From Harmothoe impar (taxonomy: Eukaryota; Annelida; Polychaeta; Phyllodocida; Polynoidae): 64,000 nucleotides of DNA. The DNA lies in the NCBI GenBank assembly GCA_947462335.1, contig OX381714.1, positions 21,796,618-21,860,617 of the forward strand, given 5' to 3'. The notes beneath the pieces were generated by a model. It worked only from the letters and a program-made list of their open reading frames with translations, made no database searches and was not told the origin of the DNA. Below, piece by piece: positions 7,569-22,100 of the stretch (positions within the stretch are counted from its first letter, which is position 1; each line of letters opens with the position of its first letter). The position numbers were made by a program, and so were the translations under genes.

Positions 7569-10108
7569 CACAAACATACTGCAAGTGATGGTATAAATGG
7601 GATTGTATCTAATATTCAATAGAACTAGGCATTTGTCACAAGGCAAGTCCAAATGTGGGAATTAGTCTACAGCATTCTGACTAGGAAGCGTGAAGGGCCA
7701 CGTGATTCGCCGTGTAGAGTGAGTACTGTCACTTGGTGTCAGATACGGAATTGACAGAAACTCTCCACACCTACTTGAAATAATACGGATAAAGTTGGAG
7801 AACACTTGGAATTATCTGTGGACCCTGACATGGATTTATTACCTTTAAGACAAATGCCAATTGTGTGCGTTTCTCTTACTGAAGGAATTTGCTCTCCTCC
7901 CTCAGCCGATTTCTCACCCAAAAAGAATGTATCCAACCAACGGAATTGGGGATTAATGCGAGTCTCCATTGTGCAATTCGCTCCACCAATTGCATCAAAT
8001 CGGTGATATTTAGCTCTGATTCGATGATGTATCTTTAAAAACAGGAGGGTTTAGTAGTGGATCTTTTTATGGGTGGGTAACAGCTGAGATCATGTTCCAC
8101 ATTTTATCATTATGCCGCCTTTAAAGGATTAATTGACACCCAGTCAGTCCCATTGCATATCTGAACGGAGACAAAAATAGATTAATCCCATGTATTAATC
8201 AACGTCTATCCAGGCTATTAAGGTGCAAAGTCACAAAGTAGAACCCAAGCCGCTCCACCCACCAAGAACTACGATCTGTATATATAATCAGTCGCTGCTC
8301 AGGTCCTTGTTCCAATGTCCATGTTCTAATTGACCCTGGGGTTATCAACACCTTGTGAGTGGGAGTATGCAGGAATGCCTATGCATATCTAGACTGCATG
8401 CCATGTCTCACTCCCGGGGGGGGGGGGGGGTACTGAATCTAGCACCTTGTTGCAGACTACCAAACTGCCGCCTGCCTAAAAGCAGGAGTTGCCAAATAAC
8501 CGCCCCTCGTAAATGCAGAGGACCACACCCTGATTCCTCACAGATGATTCCTTACAGATAAGCCACCAGTCCTGTTATTTCAAGGCCAACTTAAATCCAC
8601 CACTATTACTTTGGAAGGTTGTTTGGTAACTACCCATTTCAGACCTGAGTCCCCCTCCCCCCGACCTCAAGCTTTCCTACCTCAATGGCCTTGGAATGTG
8701 AACTGTGTCAAATATGTGAGGGTGTACCATGTATGCCCTGGTGTCTTTGTATTATCGTCACCAGAGATAACATCTTGGCATGGACACACCTTCATGACGT
8801 CATCGTTACTACATCCTTGTGATATTGTTACTATTAATAAGGAGTACACCACTGTACACTACTACCTTCAGGTAGTGGCTCACCTCGGAGCACCAATGTA
8901 CTTATAATAACCTCACACCAAATGTGAGGGTTGGTCTACGGCTTCTTCGCACTGTATTTTAGGAATCTATGTAATTCCTTTCCAAGGAAGTGTTCTGTCC
9001 TTTGAATATCGTTGATTCCACAGATTATTAAAATGCGAAATCTGTAGACCAACTTTCCATTTGGTGTGGTCTAATATAGCATAACTACAGATAAAAGGAC
9101 AGTGTTTGTACCCATGCCGTCCACACTTATTGTGACCGATTAGAATTATTTGTGATCTATATTCTAGGAGAAGAAAAAGTGGAAAAGTAGGTCTATTATT
9201 TTCAAATTGACCTACACAAATCCTGCACAAGTATTCGACACTATTTTACCATAGGCATCCAGTTTTGCATTAATCGAAAACGAATTGAAAATTATTCCTA
9301 CATACTTAGCGTGTACATGGCAGTGACTTTATCATTTCTTGATATCGATGTTACCAAAAGATTCCATAGACACACACGAGCTCAAACCACTAGGGCTAGA
9401 TTTACTGCACAGTATGACCGCTCGACTATCAGTCATCTTTTGTTGGTCCGAAATGCCGAGAAAGCAACAACATAATTTGTGTTAGGTTAGAAAGTAATAA
9501 TTTATTTCTCCATATGCAATGCATACATATAAAATATTGCCATAAATAACACGTTCTATAGTAAGGCTAGATACGTGATAGTGTGTATACATATTTACAA
9601 TGTTAATCAATCATGTTATAGCAGTAGGGCTGATCTCCTCCGTTAGCAAGATGCGCATACAAATCGTCCACTCTCTAAAGTTCCTCTTAGCTCTTAGTAA
9701 TGCACTGAAATAAAGCCAATAATAGCCCCTCACTCTTCTTTCCACATTATTTTCGCCCCCTACAAATCCAAAATGATCACTCCCTAATACTACAATATGC
9801 TAGCCAATCCCTTCAAGTATTTACCAGTTCTATCACATTTTACTTAGTGCAGAGTAATATAGAACTGATCTTGGACCGCAAATGATTGCTCTACGACAAT
9901 ACCCCATAACAATATACAATACTCGTAAGGCATACCAACAACATATGGCCCGAGGGGTGTCTAGCTTATAAAGATGTTGGGAATGTATCTGATCCTACTT
10001 CCTCAATAAATGAGAACGTCTTTATACAAACACGTGAATATAAAAATGCAGAAATAATAATAAAGATACGAACTGTTTCTTAATTGCAAGATAGGGCCGT
10101 CATTCTCC
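7569..10108. other. Intergenic / UNC93-like 3' region
   Basis: No gene recognised. Short frames at 7739-8006 and 8967-9230 have no recognisable domain. A G14-type run lies at 8407-8420. A minus-strand AATAAA at 9501-9506 is a candidate polyadenylation signal for the UNC93A-like gene, which would imply a ~600-base 3' UTR. Confidence 0.4.
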
Positions 10109-13100
10109 TTACATTTTCGTCACATTTTTAACATTTGTATTGGAATCTGCGTGGGCTTCATGATAACTGGGAGGAGCAACAGGGCTGGCCTCAAAACGAC
10201 CCACCTCCCCCTGCTCTGTAGGCACAGCCTTAAGGTGAGCGTCATACGACTCATTGTCCTTCCCATCCTGCTCCGAAGATACTTTCTGCTTTTTCCGTAA
10301 GCGCAATATGTTTTCTACTACAAAATAACAACCCATGCCCACAAACAGCACGCATGTGACCACAATGAGCTTGGGTCGGGTGCAGATGAAGTTGGAGTAG
10401 GCGAAGGCCACGATGAAGCCGAACGACTCCCACATCCTGTAGTTGGAGAAGGCGGCCTCAGACTCCTGGACGAACACCACACCGTACAGCGCTGTAGGGT
10501 ACACACAGGGGAGCGGGTTAGTCATGTGGGGTGGGACCACTACATTTAACATAATGGCCACTTTATATACTAAGTACTCATCAACTTCAAAGAAGAAGTG
10601 CTGAAACACAACCTTGTTTGCCTTAACAACACAATATTTTGATACCAAAACCAGGTGTTCTCCAACACCATAATTTCATTTCGTATCTTTTCTGTTATGA
10701 GGAAATACCGAAAACAGTCTATAGTATTTAAGTAAGGAATCGCTACGATTGATTTTCTTGCAATCTTGAGATCATTTGAAGGACTTACCGTTGATTTGCG
10801 TTTGCCAGATGCCATCAGTGAAACCCCACATACTGGCCAGGATGTAGAGCACATAGGATGTATCAGGGGTCGGCTGCCAGAACAAGAGGGTGAACTGGAT
10901 GCACAGGTCCATAGCCATACCTACAGAGTAGAAAAGTCAGAATTTAACTGGATACACAAGATGAACAACATAACTCATAGGGGAAATACAGGCACTTATC
11001 CATAGCCATAGCTAAACTGGATAGGAATAGGGTAAGAAAATATATATCAGAAGAGTTTGAATGCATAAAAAATGAAAATGAAAATGTCTATAGAACAATG
11101 TGCACCATGAACAATGGAGTTTAACTGGATCCACAGGTCAATAGCCATCATAGGCACATGGTTAACACTGATTTAAGTGAAGTTCAGCGAGATGAACAAA
11201 TTAAAAACCTGTTTACAGGAAAGGTAATTATCAGGATGTAGGGAAAGTTTTGGATACATATGTTTAAAACTATAACTACAGCATAAGCAACGATATAGAG
11301 TGGAAAGGGTTTAATTTCTATTTTATTTAAACACTTTCCTGGCCAATGCAGTATAACGCCAAAGGTCGGAGGAGGGGCGACCCTCGGCCGGCGGCCACTA
11401 ATTGGATGTTTAGATAAGGCGGCGGTGGGGCTCTCCAAGTCTACCCCTCACACACCCTTTCCAATAATCCGACCTCTGACCTAGTTGTGTCATCCTAAAC
11501 CCCACATCAGTACCAGCTGTCTCTACTACATACTTTGATACACATCCTGCTTGTAGTGGTCAGTCACTGTGGTGGAGGGTATCCAATGCAGGAGGAGCAG
11601 GAGAAGGAAGAGAAGCTCACTCACACTACACACTATGATAGGCCCTTGTTTAACTATCCCCCTGCCCATCTAGGCCCCTGCGTAATCGGGGCCGATTTTT
11701 GGCCGATTTTGAGCATTCTGTACTTTTCTCAAAAACTGTTTTAAATCTGCGAATCTTTGGATTCTTGCTATTTGCTATACCATCTCTGTGCCTCTACATG
11801 GGTAAAATTCGACACGTGCGACACAGCGACACAGCCCCTTTAAAAATCGACACGTGCGACACGGCCCCTTTAAAAATCGACGGACACAGGCATTTTTACA
11901 AGGCCCCAGTATACTCTATATACATAAAAATCGACACAATGACTCGGCCCTTCTTGCTAAAAATCGACACGGCGACATGGTCAAATCTGAGGGTACCCAT
12001 GTAGAGGCACATCTCTGGGGAAACCAAACCATTTGGCTCTGCCTTGAAATCCCTTTATTTGGTAGCCTTCTCAACTTGGGAGAAAATTAGTACATTTAAA
12101 GTTTGGATATCAGGGACAAATTATTTACTTTGATATGATAGTTGCATGGACATAATTCAGCTTCTACAGGGAGTATTTGGGAATTTTTTTCACTGTTAGA
12201 AAGCCGAGGTCAAGGAGATATTGATGACCATTGTGCATTAATACAATATTGAGTTTTAAGAAATATCAATACATCAATACCATGGTCCAGTCCTTAATGT
12301 ATACAGGTAGTAATCTCCTTATCTGTTTGAAGTCGACCCTCCCCTGCCATAAAACCCTCATTACCATCCCCCTATTTCCCCCACCAACCCCTCACAGTAG
12401 GGGGTACGAGCTGCTCATTTAGGGATGAGGTGACAAATACCACCTACTGTGTCTCTTATCTTGCCGACATACCTCCCCCAAAATGATACAGAAATGGAAG
12501 AATATGCTTTTAATTGCAGAAAATTCTAGAAAAGGTTAAATGAAAGTAAAAAATTCCTCCTCTACACACCCTTGCCTGCAGCCTTCAGCCTGGTAGCCTT
12601 ACCATGTGTGTCCAGTTACCCCCCCCACTACCCCCCACACACACACCCTCCATCCCAACCCCTATCAAACCACGGGTCCCCTAGTGGAGAGCCCCACCCC
12701 ACCGGCCACCAGATGTCTGGGGATCAGGTTACAACCGCGTCCTGGTGACTCGATTTGGATAGGCTTGTCGCTAACCTGAATGGGAGAATTTCTGTTATCT
12801 ATACATAGTTCTGACAGCTATAACTTAAATTAGAGACAAAGAGTAGTCAGTCGTTGATGTGACAGGTATCTAGCATGTTGACTCACCTGCTAGGAATATA
12901 GGTAGGCGGCCTGTGTACTTTGCTACATGCCCACTGGAGAAGGAGACGATGGCGTTGACAATACCAAAGGGAATGGTGACTAACCCTACATTCCAGATCC
13001 CAATACTGCATGAGATGAACGACTGGAATAGAAATACCATATGATAACTCCGGATATACTCAACAATGATGTGGTCTACATAATCTTTACGTTTTGGGAT

Positions 13101-16100
13101 ATTGTAGCTACTCCAAAATCCAAATACAGAGCTGGTCATAAACTCATAAGATATACATATGGTTGGTTCCTATTTGATTCTGAATGGTGAACTATGAAAT
13201 CTATGTTTTTTGGGTCCAGTATTGCTCCCAAATTCAATATGGCTACCATACATCTTTACAAGATAGTTGCCTTACCAACTGCTAAGTGTATCAATGTAGT
13301 TGCTAGGATTACTTAGCAGTTGATAGATTGAATTTCTTATATTTATACTGATTATGTATAGGCAGGTATGTGCCTGTATTTGTTTCATGGCCGATGCTAT
13401 CCGCATGCCTCAGGGTGCGAATAAGAGTGTAAATTTGAATCCTTATTCCCACACTGTGTGGGGTGTGAATAAGAGTACGTATTCACACACCATACAGCTT
13501 TGGTCTGGTGTGTGAATAAGAACTCATATTTATACCCTACACAGGGTTTGGATAAGGGTTCTTATTCACACACTGGGTAGGGTCTGAATAAGAATGCTTA
13601 TTTGCACACTGGGGAGGGTGTGGATTAGAACTCTTATTCCCACACTGTATGGGGTGTGTATAGAAGCTGGTATTGCCACACTAAGTTGTAGGACTACAGG
13701 GATTCCAGGGAAAACTTTCCAATCTTAAAATCAAGTGATAATCTTAAAAATTGATAATCTTAAAATTAATTATCTTAGAATTGATAATCTTAACACCAGG
13801 CCTAGACCCCCCTACACATTTATGTTTTTAGCAGAGAAAAAAAAAGTGACTTGTCCTGGCACCGAACCCTGGCCTCCCACACAAGAGGCAGGCACCATAC
13901 CTACTGCCCCACGGGGGCTATTGGTAATAGCCATGGATTTTTACATGTAGTCTTTCCTGCACCCTACTGGGTGTGTGAATAAGGATCATTATTCACACAC
14001 CATGGGTGTGGGAATAACAATGCCTATTTGCACCCTCTACAGGGTGTGAAGAACAACTCTATTCCACATACCAATCCACACGCTATAGGCCTATGTAGTG
14101 TGCCAATAAGACCTGTAATGCAACCCTACATGGTGTTGGAATAAGAACTGGTATTCAGACCCTACCTAGTGTGTGAATAAGAGCTCTTATTCGCATCCTG
14201 TGGGCGTGCGAATAACGGCCGCTATTCGCACACCTGTGGCGTGCGGATAGCGCTTGCCTTGATGGCCACTGTTGTAATGTACAGGAGGAGTTTGCTTCTT
14301 TTCAGTGAAAAATCCAGCACGTTACCATAGGTCAGAAGAGGGATGTAAACTGGAGCCTCACCTTGCTGAACTCTGCGTTGAAGAGGGCCTGTTCAAAGCC
14401 GCTGTACATGGTGAGGGGTATGAGGAGGAGCTGCTCCTTGTGCCGCAGTTGTCTGACGGTGGCCATGAGCAGCTTGCCGGCCTCCCTGAGCGACTCGGTC
14501 TCCTTAGGCTGCAGCTCCTTAGGCAGCTGGTCCACCAACACACTCACCAGCAGCACGGCCAGCAGCGCGATGCCGATGTACACCCCCAGCATGGTCCACA
14601 CCTGGGGGAGGGGTGGTAAGGGTTCATTTGGGTAAATTGTACAAGTAGTACACGTACAGTGGTAAGGCATCAACTAGAGCATCAGGGAGGCGATTCATAA
14701 GTTTCTACGACATAGAGGGCCATTTTTCTGCTACAACTATTGCTGATCGTCCTTGGGGCAATCTATGCTATGCCTACGACACCTGGTGAACAGTTATTAG
14801 GGTGGAGAAAAATAAGCACACATACGACCAGCTTATCTCATACGACCAGCTTATCTCAAGAAAATTGTAGAATGCTGTCGTACAAAGAAAGGGGTGCATT
14901 TCACAAGAAAATTATAGCAAATTTCTCATCTACCTAATTGTACAGAATACCTGTGTAATAAACGATACTTTGGTTCTCTATGATATTGGTGGAGTATCAA
15001 TTAAAGAACAAAGTCGACACAGTTCGGATCAAGTGTTACAGGTTGCAAATCGGGTTTATTCAGAAAACCTAGACAAGCAGTATCTATGTGTGCGAACTCC
15101 CTATAGAGTTCGGAACGGGTCAGTGGGCTAATCAGCCGTAATGATCACGGGGCCTCCTCACCAGCGTGGCTCAGAGTAACCGACGAGTACCGCCAGATGC
15201 TGGGTATATATAGGCAGCCAGCCTGCGCGCGCACACGCAGACCGGAAGCCTATAGCGACCTCTGTCCATACCCCAAGCCCGAGGTAGGTGCTGCCACCTA
15301 CCGTCGGACTGAAGGGTTCGGACTGAGCTCGCAACACAACATCCAACAGCACTCGTCATATAACATACCCGTATAACCCTAGCCCCTACACTACCCCCTA
15401 CCAGATAATAACCGGGAGGTAAAAAATTAATTAAGGTTAAAGTCCGAAAACACTTCGGACTGGCATAATCTTATAAATACCACCTTAGGGGTTTATTAAA
15501 GTTATACCTTACAAACAATATGACGTATACTGTTGAACACAAAAAGGTATTAATTACACACATTTCTACACATATAGACCGTAATGAAAATTACGCCCCA
15601 TTCCCTAGGATAGATGGAGTTAATCTATACATATAGTATACAAACACTTGAAAAAGTACAATATCACAGTAAAAAAATTTCGTCCCTTCAGGACCCCGAG
15701 CTAATTAAACTCGTAATGAATAATACTTATAAGTGATAAACAATATCACTTCTTTTAAAGTTATAAAGACATATCAAAGTATTATTACAAAAAGACATCA
15801 TACGTGGTGTTGTAGCGAAGATCCGGATCCTCTGTTGATGGTGTCGCATTCCGCCCGGCTTTCAGAACCTACTTCGTTCAGCTCTTACTCACCGGAACGA
15901 GAAAGTTCATAGCTCATACTCGGGAGCTTTTTAGATGATAAATAGAGAGAAAAAATATAGTCCTGCCTCCAGGCGATCTTCGGACTTATAATTAGGAGCA
16001 CTCGGTCCTGATATCCATAGTTTATATATAAAAAAAAACATCCTGTATCGGATCCATGTTGGTAAAGTGCTCCAATCCCGAGTTCAGCGTCCCTTCCGGA

Positions 16101-19100
16101 TCTCCTTGTCCTCCTCCGTCAGTACCACCTGGCAGACTGGATCCTTGCGTAGCCAGCCTGCCGCGTTCTTCTGCCCGGACACTCCTAAACCCTTCATCAG
16201 GGTTTTGCTTGTAGGGTTGGTATACTTAGGATACCCCCCCTTTTCTCCTAATCGGCTCCTAGAATAAGATGATCTAGCCCGACTCGTCTCCGGAACCGGG
16301 TGGAGCCGGCTCCTCCTCCTCCTCGGAGTCCGACGCTGCTTCCGCCAGAGTCAGCTCCTGGAGCCAGAGCTCGATTTGAGCCCGGGTTCCATCCCATTCG
16401 TGCATTTCATGCGCGAAGCAGTCCCGGAACCGACGACGTTCGTGGTCCAGCTTTTCCTCGGCGTTCTTAACTGCCAGCTTCTGCTTCTTCCTTTCGGTTT
16501 TAGCAGCACATCGTTCAGTCCGAGCGTTTTCACGCTCTTCCTGTACGGACTCCGCAGCCGCTGCCTTCTGGGTAGCGACCTCCCTCTGATGGAGATGATG
16601 CACCGTGTTTAACGACAACATCGCCACCTCCTGACTCAGGCCAGCAAGCAATCGATGAAAATTGTCTTGCCATTGACCGAAGGCCTCCTGTCCGGCTTCA
16701 TAGGAAGTGAAGTCGGCGGGAGGGAACGAAGGAGGGCTCTTTAGTCGCAAGACTAGACGCCCCTCCTCTGCGGTCTCGGGTGGGAGATCCGGGGTCTGAA
16801 CTGGCTTCGGCGTTTTCTTTGCCGGAGCCTTGGTCTTACCGGTCTGGGTTAGAGTCTGCGACTCATCACCCGGAACCAGGTTACTTTCGGGGAACTCCTC
16901 TGCGAAGGACCCCATCGTGCTGGAGTTCGGATCCTCCGGTTCAGACCGAGGTGGCCTGCCCTGGGGACCCTTTTTCCAGTCAGTCGTGTGAGAGGTGAAT
17001 GCCGGTCCTTTATAGCCCGGATCCGCCTTCTCCATAACGGATTTCCTTTCATCCGTTTTGGCCTTCTTAGAGTTGGCCTGTTCGGAAGACCCACTAGGTC
17101 TCTTCTGAGCGTGCCGCACCTTTCGCGTGCTGGTACGCTTCTGATACTCCTCGAATTCATCGAAGAGCTCACCTTCCGGAACCCGGTTGTAGTTGCCGTC
17201 CGGGTTTACCTTGTAAAACACCCGGACCTTTCCTCTCTCGTTGGTGCCAAAATCCACCTCGAGATTCTCGTTCCGGCCCACTACTGGAGGGAAGTGGGCG
17301 TAGACTTCCTGATGGGCTGTCTGGATGCGTTCCGCTGCGACATCCAGAGCCAACCCGTGCTGCTTAGCAAGATGCCTGATGATATCGGCTCTAGTGTAGA
17401 ACCAGCCACCATTCGGACAACCCTTGCTCTGCTTCGGACCCACACTCAAGCAGTCATACCGCATGTAGTGACGCAAATGAAAGCGGGTAACATGTCTTGC
17501 GTACCGAACCTTGCTAGGCCAAGTTCGGGGCGTTTCCAGTGTCTCGTCGATGTTGAGACAAGGCTCAAAGGGGCACTTGCTAAATGGATGCCATCTAGAC
17601 ATAGCCCATGCCAACTTAGCTTTCTGGAAGATTGAATGGTACTTGGTACTACCATTGCGAACCTTGTCCAGGAGCTCAAAGTGGTACAACTGTACCGACT
17701 TCTCGAGTGGATCGGTCTTAATCCACTCCTCGTCATCGGAGAGACCGTCAGGACCCACCTCTTCCGGAATGTGTGAGGCCCGTTTGTCCTTGACACAGTC
17801 ATTCACACACATGGGTTTAAAATATTTAAACCCACTTGCAGCATTGGCTCGGAGTGCATTCCGGACCAGAACCTGAAGTTCGTCGTCCGGGAGAGAATTT
17901 TCATCCAATCCCTTCAGAACCGCTTCTACCTCCTCGTCGGATCGACCCCCCTTCCGAGAGGTCACCTTGATGGTCTCTCGTAGGTATTGGTCCCTCCGAT
18001 TGGCCTTTTCCATTTGACTAGTGTCTGCAGACCTAGCCGCGGCTGTGTTCTGTTGGATCATTTCACCCTCCAGAGTGGCATCCAGAATGGACTCTTTGGT
18101 CTTCTGCTCCATACTCCGAGCCAGCTTCATTGCTGGCGTCAGATGTCTCCTCTTCTCCCGCCGGCTATGCACGGTCTTGAATTCCGCTGCAGTTTGCAGG
18201 TCGTACTCCAAGGCCGCGATAAGCTCGGGGCGTCCCTCGGTCTCAGCAACTAAGCGAGCCGTCTCTGAATGTTTGGTAAGATCCTCCATTGCAGCCGTTA
18301 GGCGATCCGGGAACCAAGCCGGGAACCTGGCAGACAACTCGTCCAGCCCCCGGAAGGTTCGCATTTGGAACAGATCGAAGGATCTGACCTCTGTGGCGCT
18401 CATCTGTTCGATGATAGCACCTCGGAGCAGGGATGGGACGTCGGCTTCCTCCTTATCCCATGCGTCATGCCGATGTGGAGCGAGGATTTGCACCCCCGAT
18501 CCAGTCGGACCACCACCTGCAGCCTGATCCAGTTTCCCGGCTTCCTCTGAAATATCCATGGTATTGGATGGTTCCAGAGCAGGCTCGGTCGACTGTGGAG
18601 GAGTATCCACTCGGACGGGTACCTCTTTTGGAGGAGGTAACTCCACCCGAACGGGTGCCTCCTTCCTTGGCTCCAGGGGAGTCGGGAGGTTGAATGTGAT
18701 GCCAGACAGCACATCCTGCACTACCTGGACCGTATGGGCTGCGGATGCTGTATCCATAGCTTCCTCGGTCCGAGGTGCCTCGGGGGGAATTACCGTTTTA
18801 GGACGGGCTCCCCCATGTCCCTTCGTACTAGCCATCGCAGCGGCTGTAGCAGCTACTGCTGAGCTGTTGTCTAACCCTCGCGAGAAGGACAACACGTCAA
18901 CGGCTGAGGTCGGAGCAGCTGTTGTTACAACTGCCTTCCCACTACCTTTCCCCTTGGCCGGAATCGGTAGGTTGGACTTACTGGGACCCGGAGTCTTGAC
19001 AGTTTTCGTGCTGTCAGACGTCGGCCCCTTCCCTGGCTGGTCCTTAGCTCCAGGCTTCGGATCAGCTTTCTTTTGACCCTTAGGCGCCTTCGTAGCAGGA

Positions 19101-22100
19101 GCCTTGGGGTCCACCGTCTTCGGATCCTTGGAGGCCGCTGCAGTGGCAGCCTTGGAACCCGGCTTCTTTGTACTCGCAGTACTTTCCTTCTTCAGAGCGG
19201 GCTGTTTAGGCTCGTCCTTTCCCGGAGGCTTCTTTCCCACACCAGAGTGTTTGATAGCCTTAGTGCTAGCCTTAGTATCGGCCGACTTGGACCGATCTCG
19301 GGTAGCACCCTTCCCACCGCGCGTCCTCGGACGTGAAGTGTCGGAATCACTTCCACTCCCCATAGACAGTTTGCGAGCAACCGTCTGCTTGAGGTTCGGT
19401 GATATGCTGAGACTGCATATCCGGGAGGGACGTGCAGTCGTCTCGGAAGGATCCACCGCTACCTGGGTGTAGGCGAGTCCTTGCAGCACTCCGGAGTCCT
19501 CGCTGCCGTCCGGCGACGGGGACTTTCGGATCGGGGACACGGCCGGATCTACACGGAGTTCCGACAGTGTCTGGCTCAACTCATCACCACTAGGGCTCTG
19601 AGCATCCATTGCCTCCTCGGTGGCGGATGCCACCTCGGAGTGTCCGGAAAGTTCGGATTGACGGAGCTGTTGCTCGGCCATCCTCACTTCGTCAAAGTGT
19701 CTTTCGACGGGAGTTTGACGGGGAAAACACTAGTTCCCCGTCTCCCTCTTTGCCTCAGACGCACCAGGAAAGAGTACTCACTGCTTACAACTCTTTAACT
19801 GACTTTTCTCCTCTTCTAGCCGCCCAAAACACCAACTTCCACACTGCCGACCAACACCGCTATTGACCGGGGCGAGCCCAAAATCAATATGGCGTTCCCT
19901 CGCTTTTGTTTTTAAAACAAAGCGCATGCGCAGCGTCTCGCGTGATTGGACGCGATCCCGTTACCCGGTGTGACCCAATTACTGTTTAATCAGGTCACGA
20001 CCTTTCCCGCCCGCAGCTCGGGCTCGGGGGATCACACTGCTACGTAGGCGGCTCACAAAAGTCAAAATATACTTCCAATAAAGAGCTCATCAGGAGTATT
20101 AGTGGATATTTATGGGAAATCGAAGATTACCCCACCGGATTATCCGTCCACCACCCTCGGGGAGCACTCTTACATTCTTTTCATATTGACTCTGAGCGCC
20201 CCTGTTGGTAACATACATATAACATATAGGACAACACAGGACACCACACTCGTTGTGTAAACAAGCTAGGTTACGGCCCCTCTAGCCACCAGCCTTGGGC
20301 TTCGCCGAACGGGTTTCCCGTCCACCTCTCGTAACCTGGCCGAAGGACCCTCGTTCTTAACTAAAACTCCAGCCTTGATTTTAGTTTTCCGTGCCCTTCT
20401 TCCTTCGCCTGCCGAGACTTTCTTTTTCACGGTCTTCCGGAGCTTCTTTTGTACCACTCTCTTAGGGGTATCCACGGACACCCCCTCCAAAGGTACAAAT
20501 TTAGCGTCCGAAGTTCCCTTCTCCACCTCCGTTTCCGGGGTGAGCTCCCTTCCAGCCCAAGCACGCAACCGAGCCACATGGCTCGTCCGGATGCGTCCTG
20601 CTTCAGACTGAATCAACACAGTCGTTTGACTGATACATTTAACCACAGTGTGTGGTCCATCCCAGTTATTCGCCAGTTTGACGTTGCAGAGCGGTTCGTG
20701 TAGGCGGATCACTCTATCCCCCACTACGAATCGTCGCAACTTCAATCCGGTGTCATAACCCACCTTCTGCCAATTCGCAGCTTTGAGCAAATGAGCCCTA
20801 ACTGTTTCGTAGGCAAATTTGAACCTCTCCCGTAGAGATTCCACAAATAGCACCGTACATGGTGCTTCCGGACTGATCCCTACCACCCCGAATACCAAAT
20901 CCGCCGGCATGATCAAGTCCTCTCCGAACACCAAGAGGTTCGGTGTGCAATTTGTCGAAGTGTGGACCGTATTGTTATACGCATGCACCACAAATTCGCA
21001 TTGATCATCCCAATCATCCATATGGGAGTTCACTAATGGCTTCAAAACCTGGATCAAGGTCCGATTGAACCGCTCCACCTGCCCGTCGGACTGTGGTCGG
21101 TACGGATTGGTCCGAGTTTTGCATATAGCCAACTGATGGCACATAGCTGCCCATAGTTTGGACTCAAATTCTCTCCCTTGATCGCTATGTAACATCAAAG
21201 GAGCCCCCAAATGGAGGATCCACCCCTTCACCAATGCTTCCGCACAAGTAGCAGCGGTATGATCCTCGAGTGGGTACACTCGGGTGTATTTCGTATAGTA
21301 GTCCGAGACCACCATCATACACGTATTACCTTTTGGAGTTGGTTTAACTCCACTGATAATGTCCACAGCTATTCGAGCAAATCTCACTCCGAATAGCTCT
21401 TGTTGCAGTGGCAATTTTCCTAATCCAGGACCAGGTTTGCCTAAACAACAGGCCGGACAGGTCTCGATCCACCTTAAAAGGTCGCCTGACATGCCGGGCC
21501 AGTAGTATCTCCGGCTTAGCCTTTCCAACGAGCGTTTCTTTCCGAAATGCCCACTAGTCGAATGGCCGTGGCAGTAGTACAGGATGTCTTTCCTCATAGC
21601 AGCAGGGATTACCATTTGTAACACCCTCCGCTTTCCGGGACAAGTCTTCCACCTGCACAACAACGAGTCTCGGACCTCCAGTTCGTGGAACTGAGCCAAG
21701 AAACGTCGCATTTCACGGTTTTCCAGCGATATCTCGGGTCTCACTGGACAGACCCCAGTAGGGACAAGCTCCCTCAGTCGTGCTATGGTAGGATCGGCCA
21801 TCTGGTACGTCCTTATAGTGTCGGTGGACCAATCCAACAGGTTTTGCAACAACCCATCATAAGGCAAACGCACACTCGCTACCACAGCATTGTGAGCACC
21901 ACAATCCCCACACTCCGGACGCACACAACGGCGTACCGGACGTCTACTCAGGCAGTCAGCATTAATATGCTTCGTGCCTGCTCGGTGCTGGATATGAGAG
22001 TTTTCCAGTCCGAACTCGCTGAGGTGATTCAACCACCGACCAATCATTCCCTCGGCGTCCTTAAAATTAAGAAGCCATCTCAAGGCCGAATGATCGGTAC

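Noticed and set aside
15158..15359. ORFs within the LTRs
   Set aside because: Identical chance frames in both LTRs, crossing promoter and polyadenylation signals.
16274..19681. Envelope gene for the Gypsy third ORF
   Set aside because: No signal peptide, membrane anchor or cleavage motif.
16351..19866. Plus-strand and alternate-frame ORFs of 60-215 codons
   Set aside because: Shadows of the Gypsy third ORF with no domain and no own signals.
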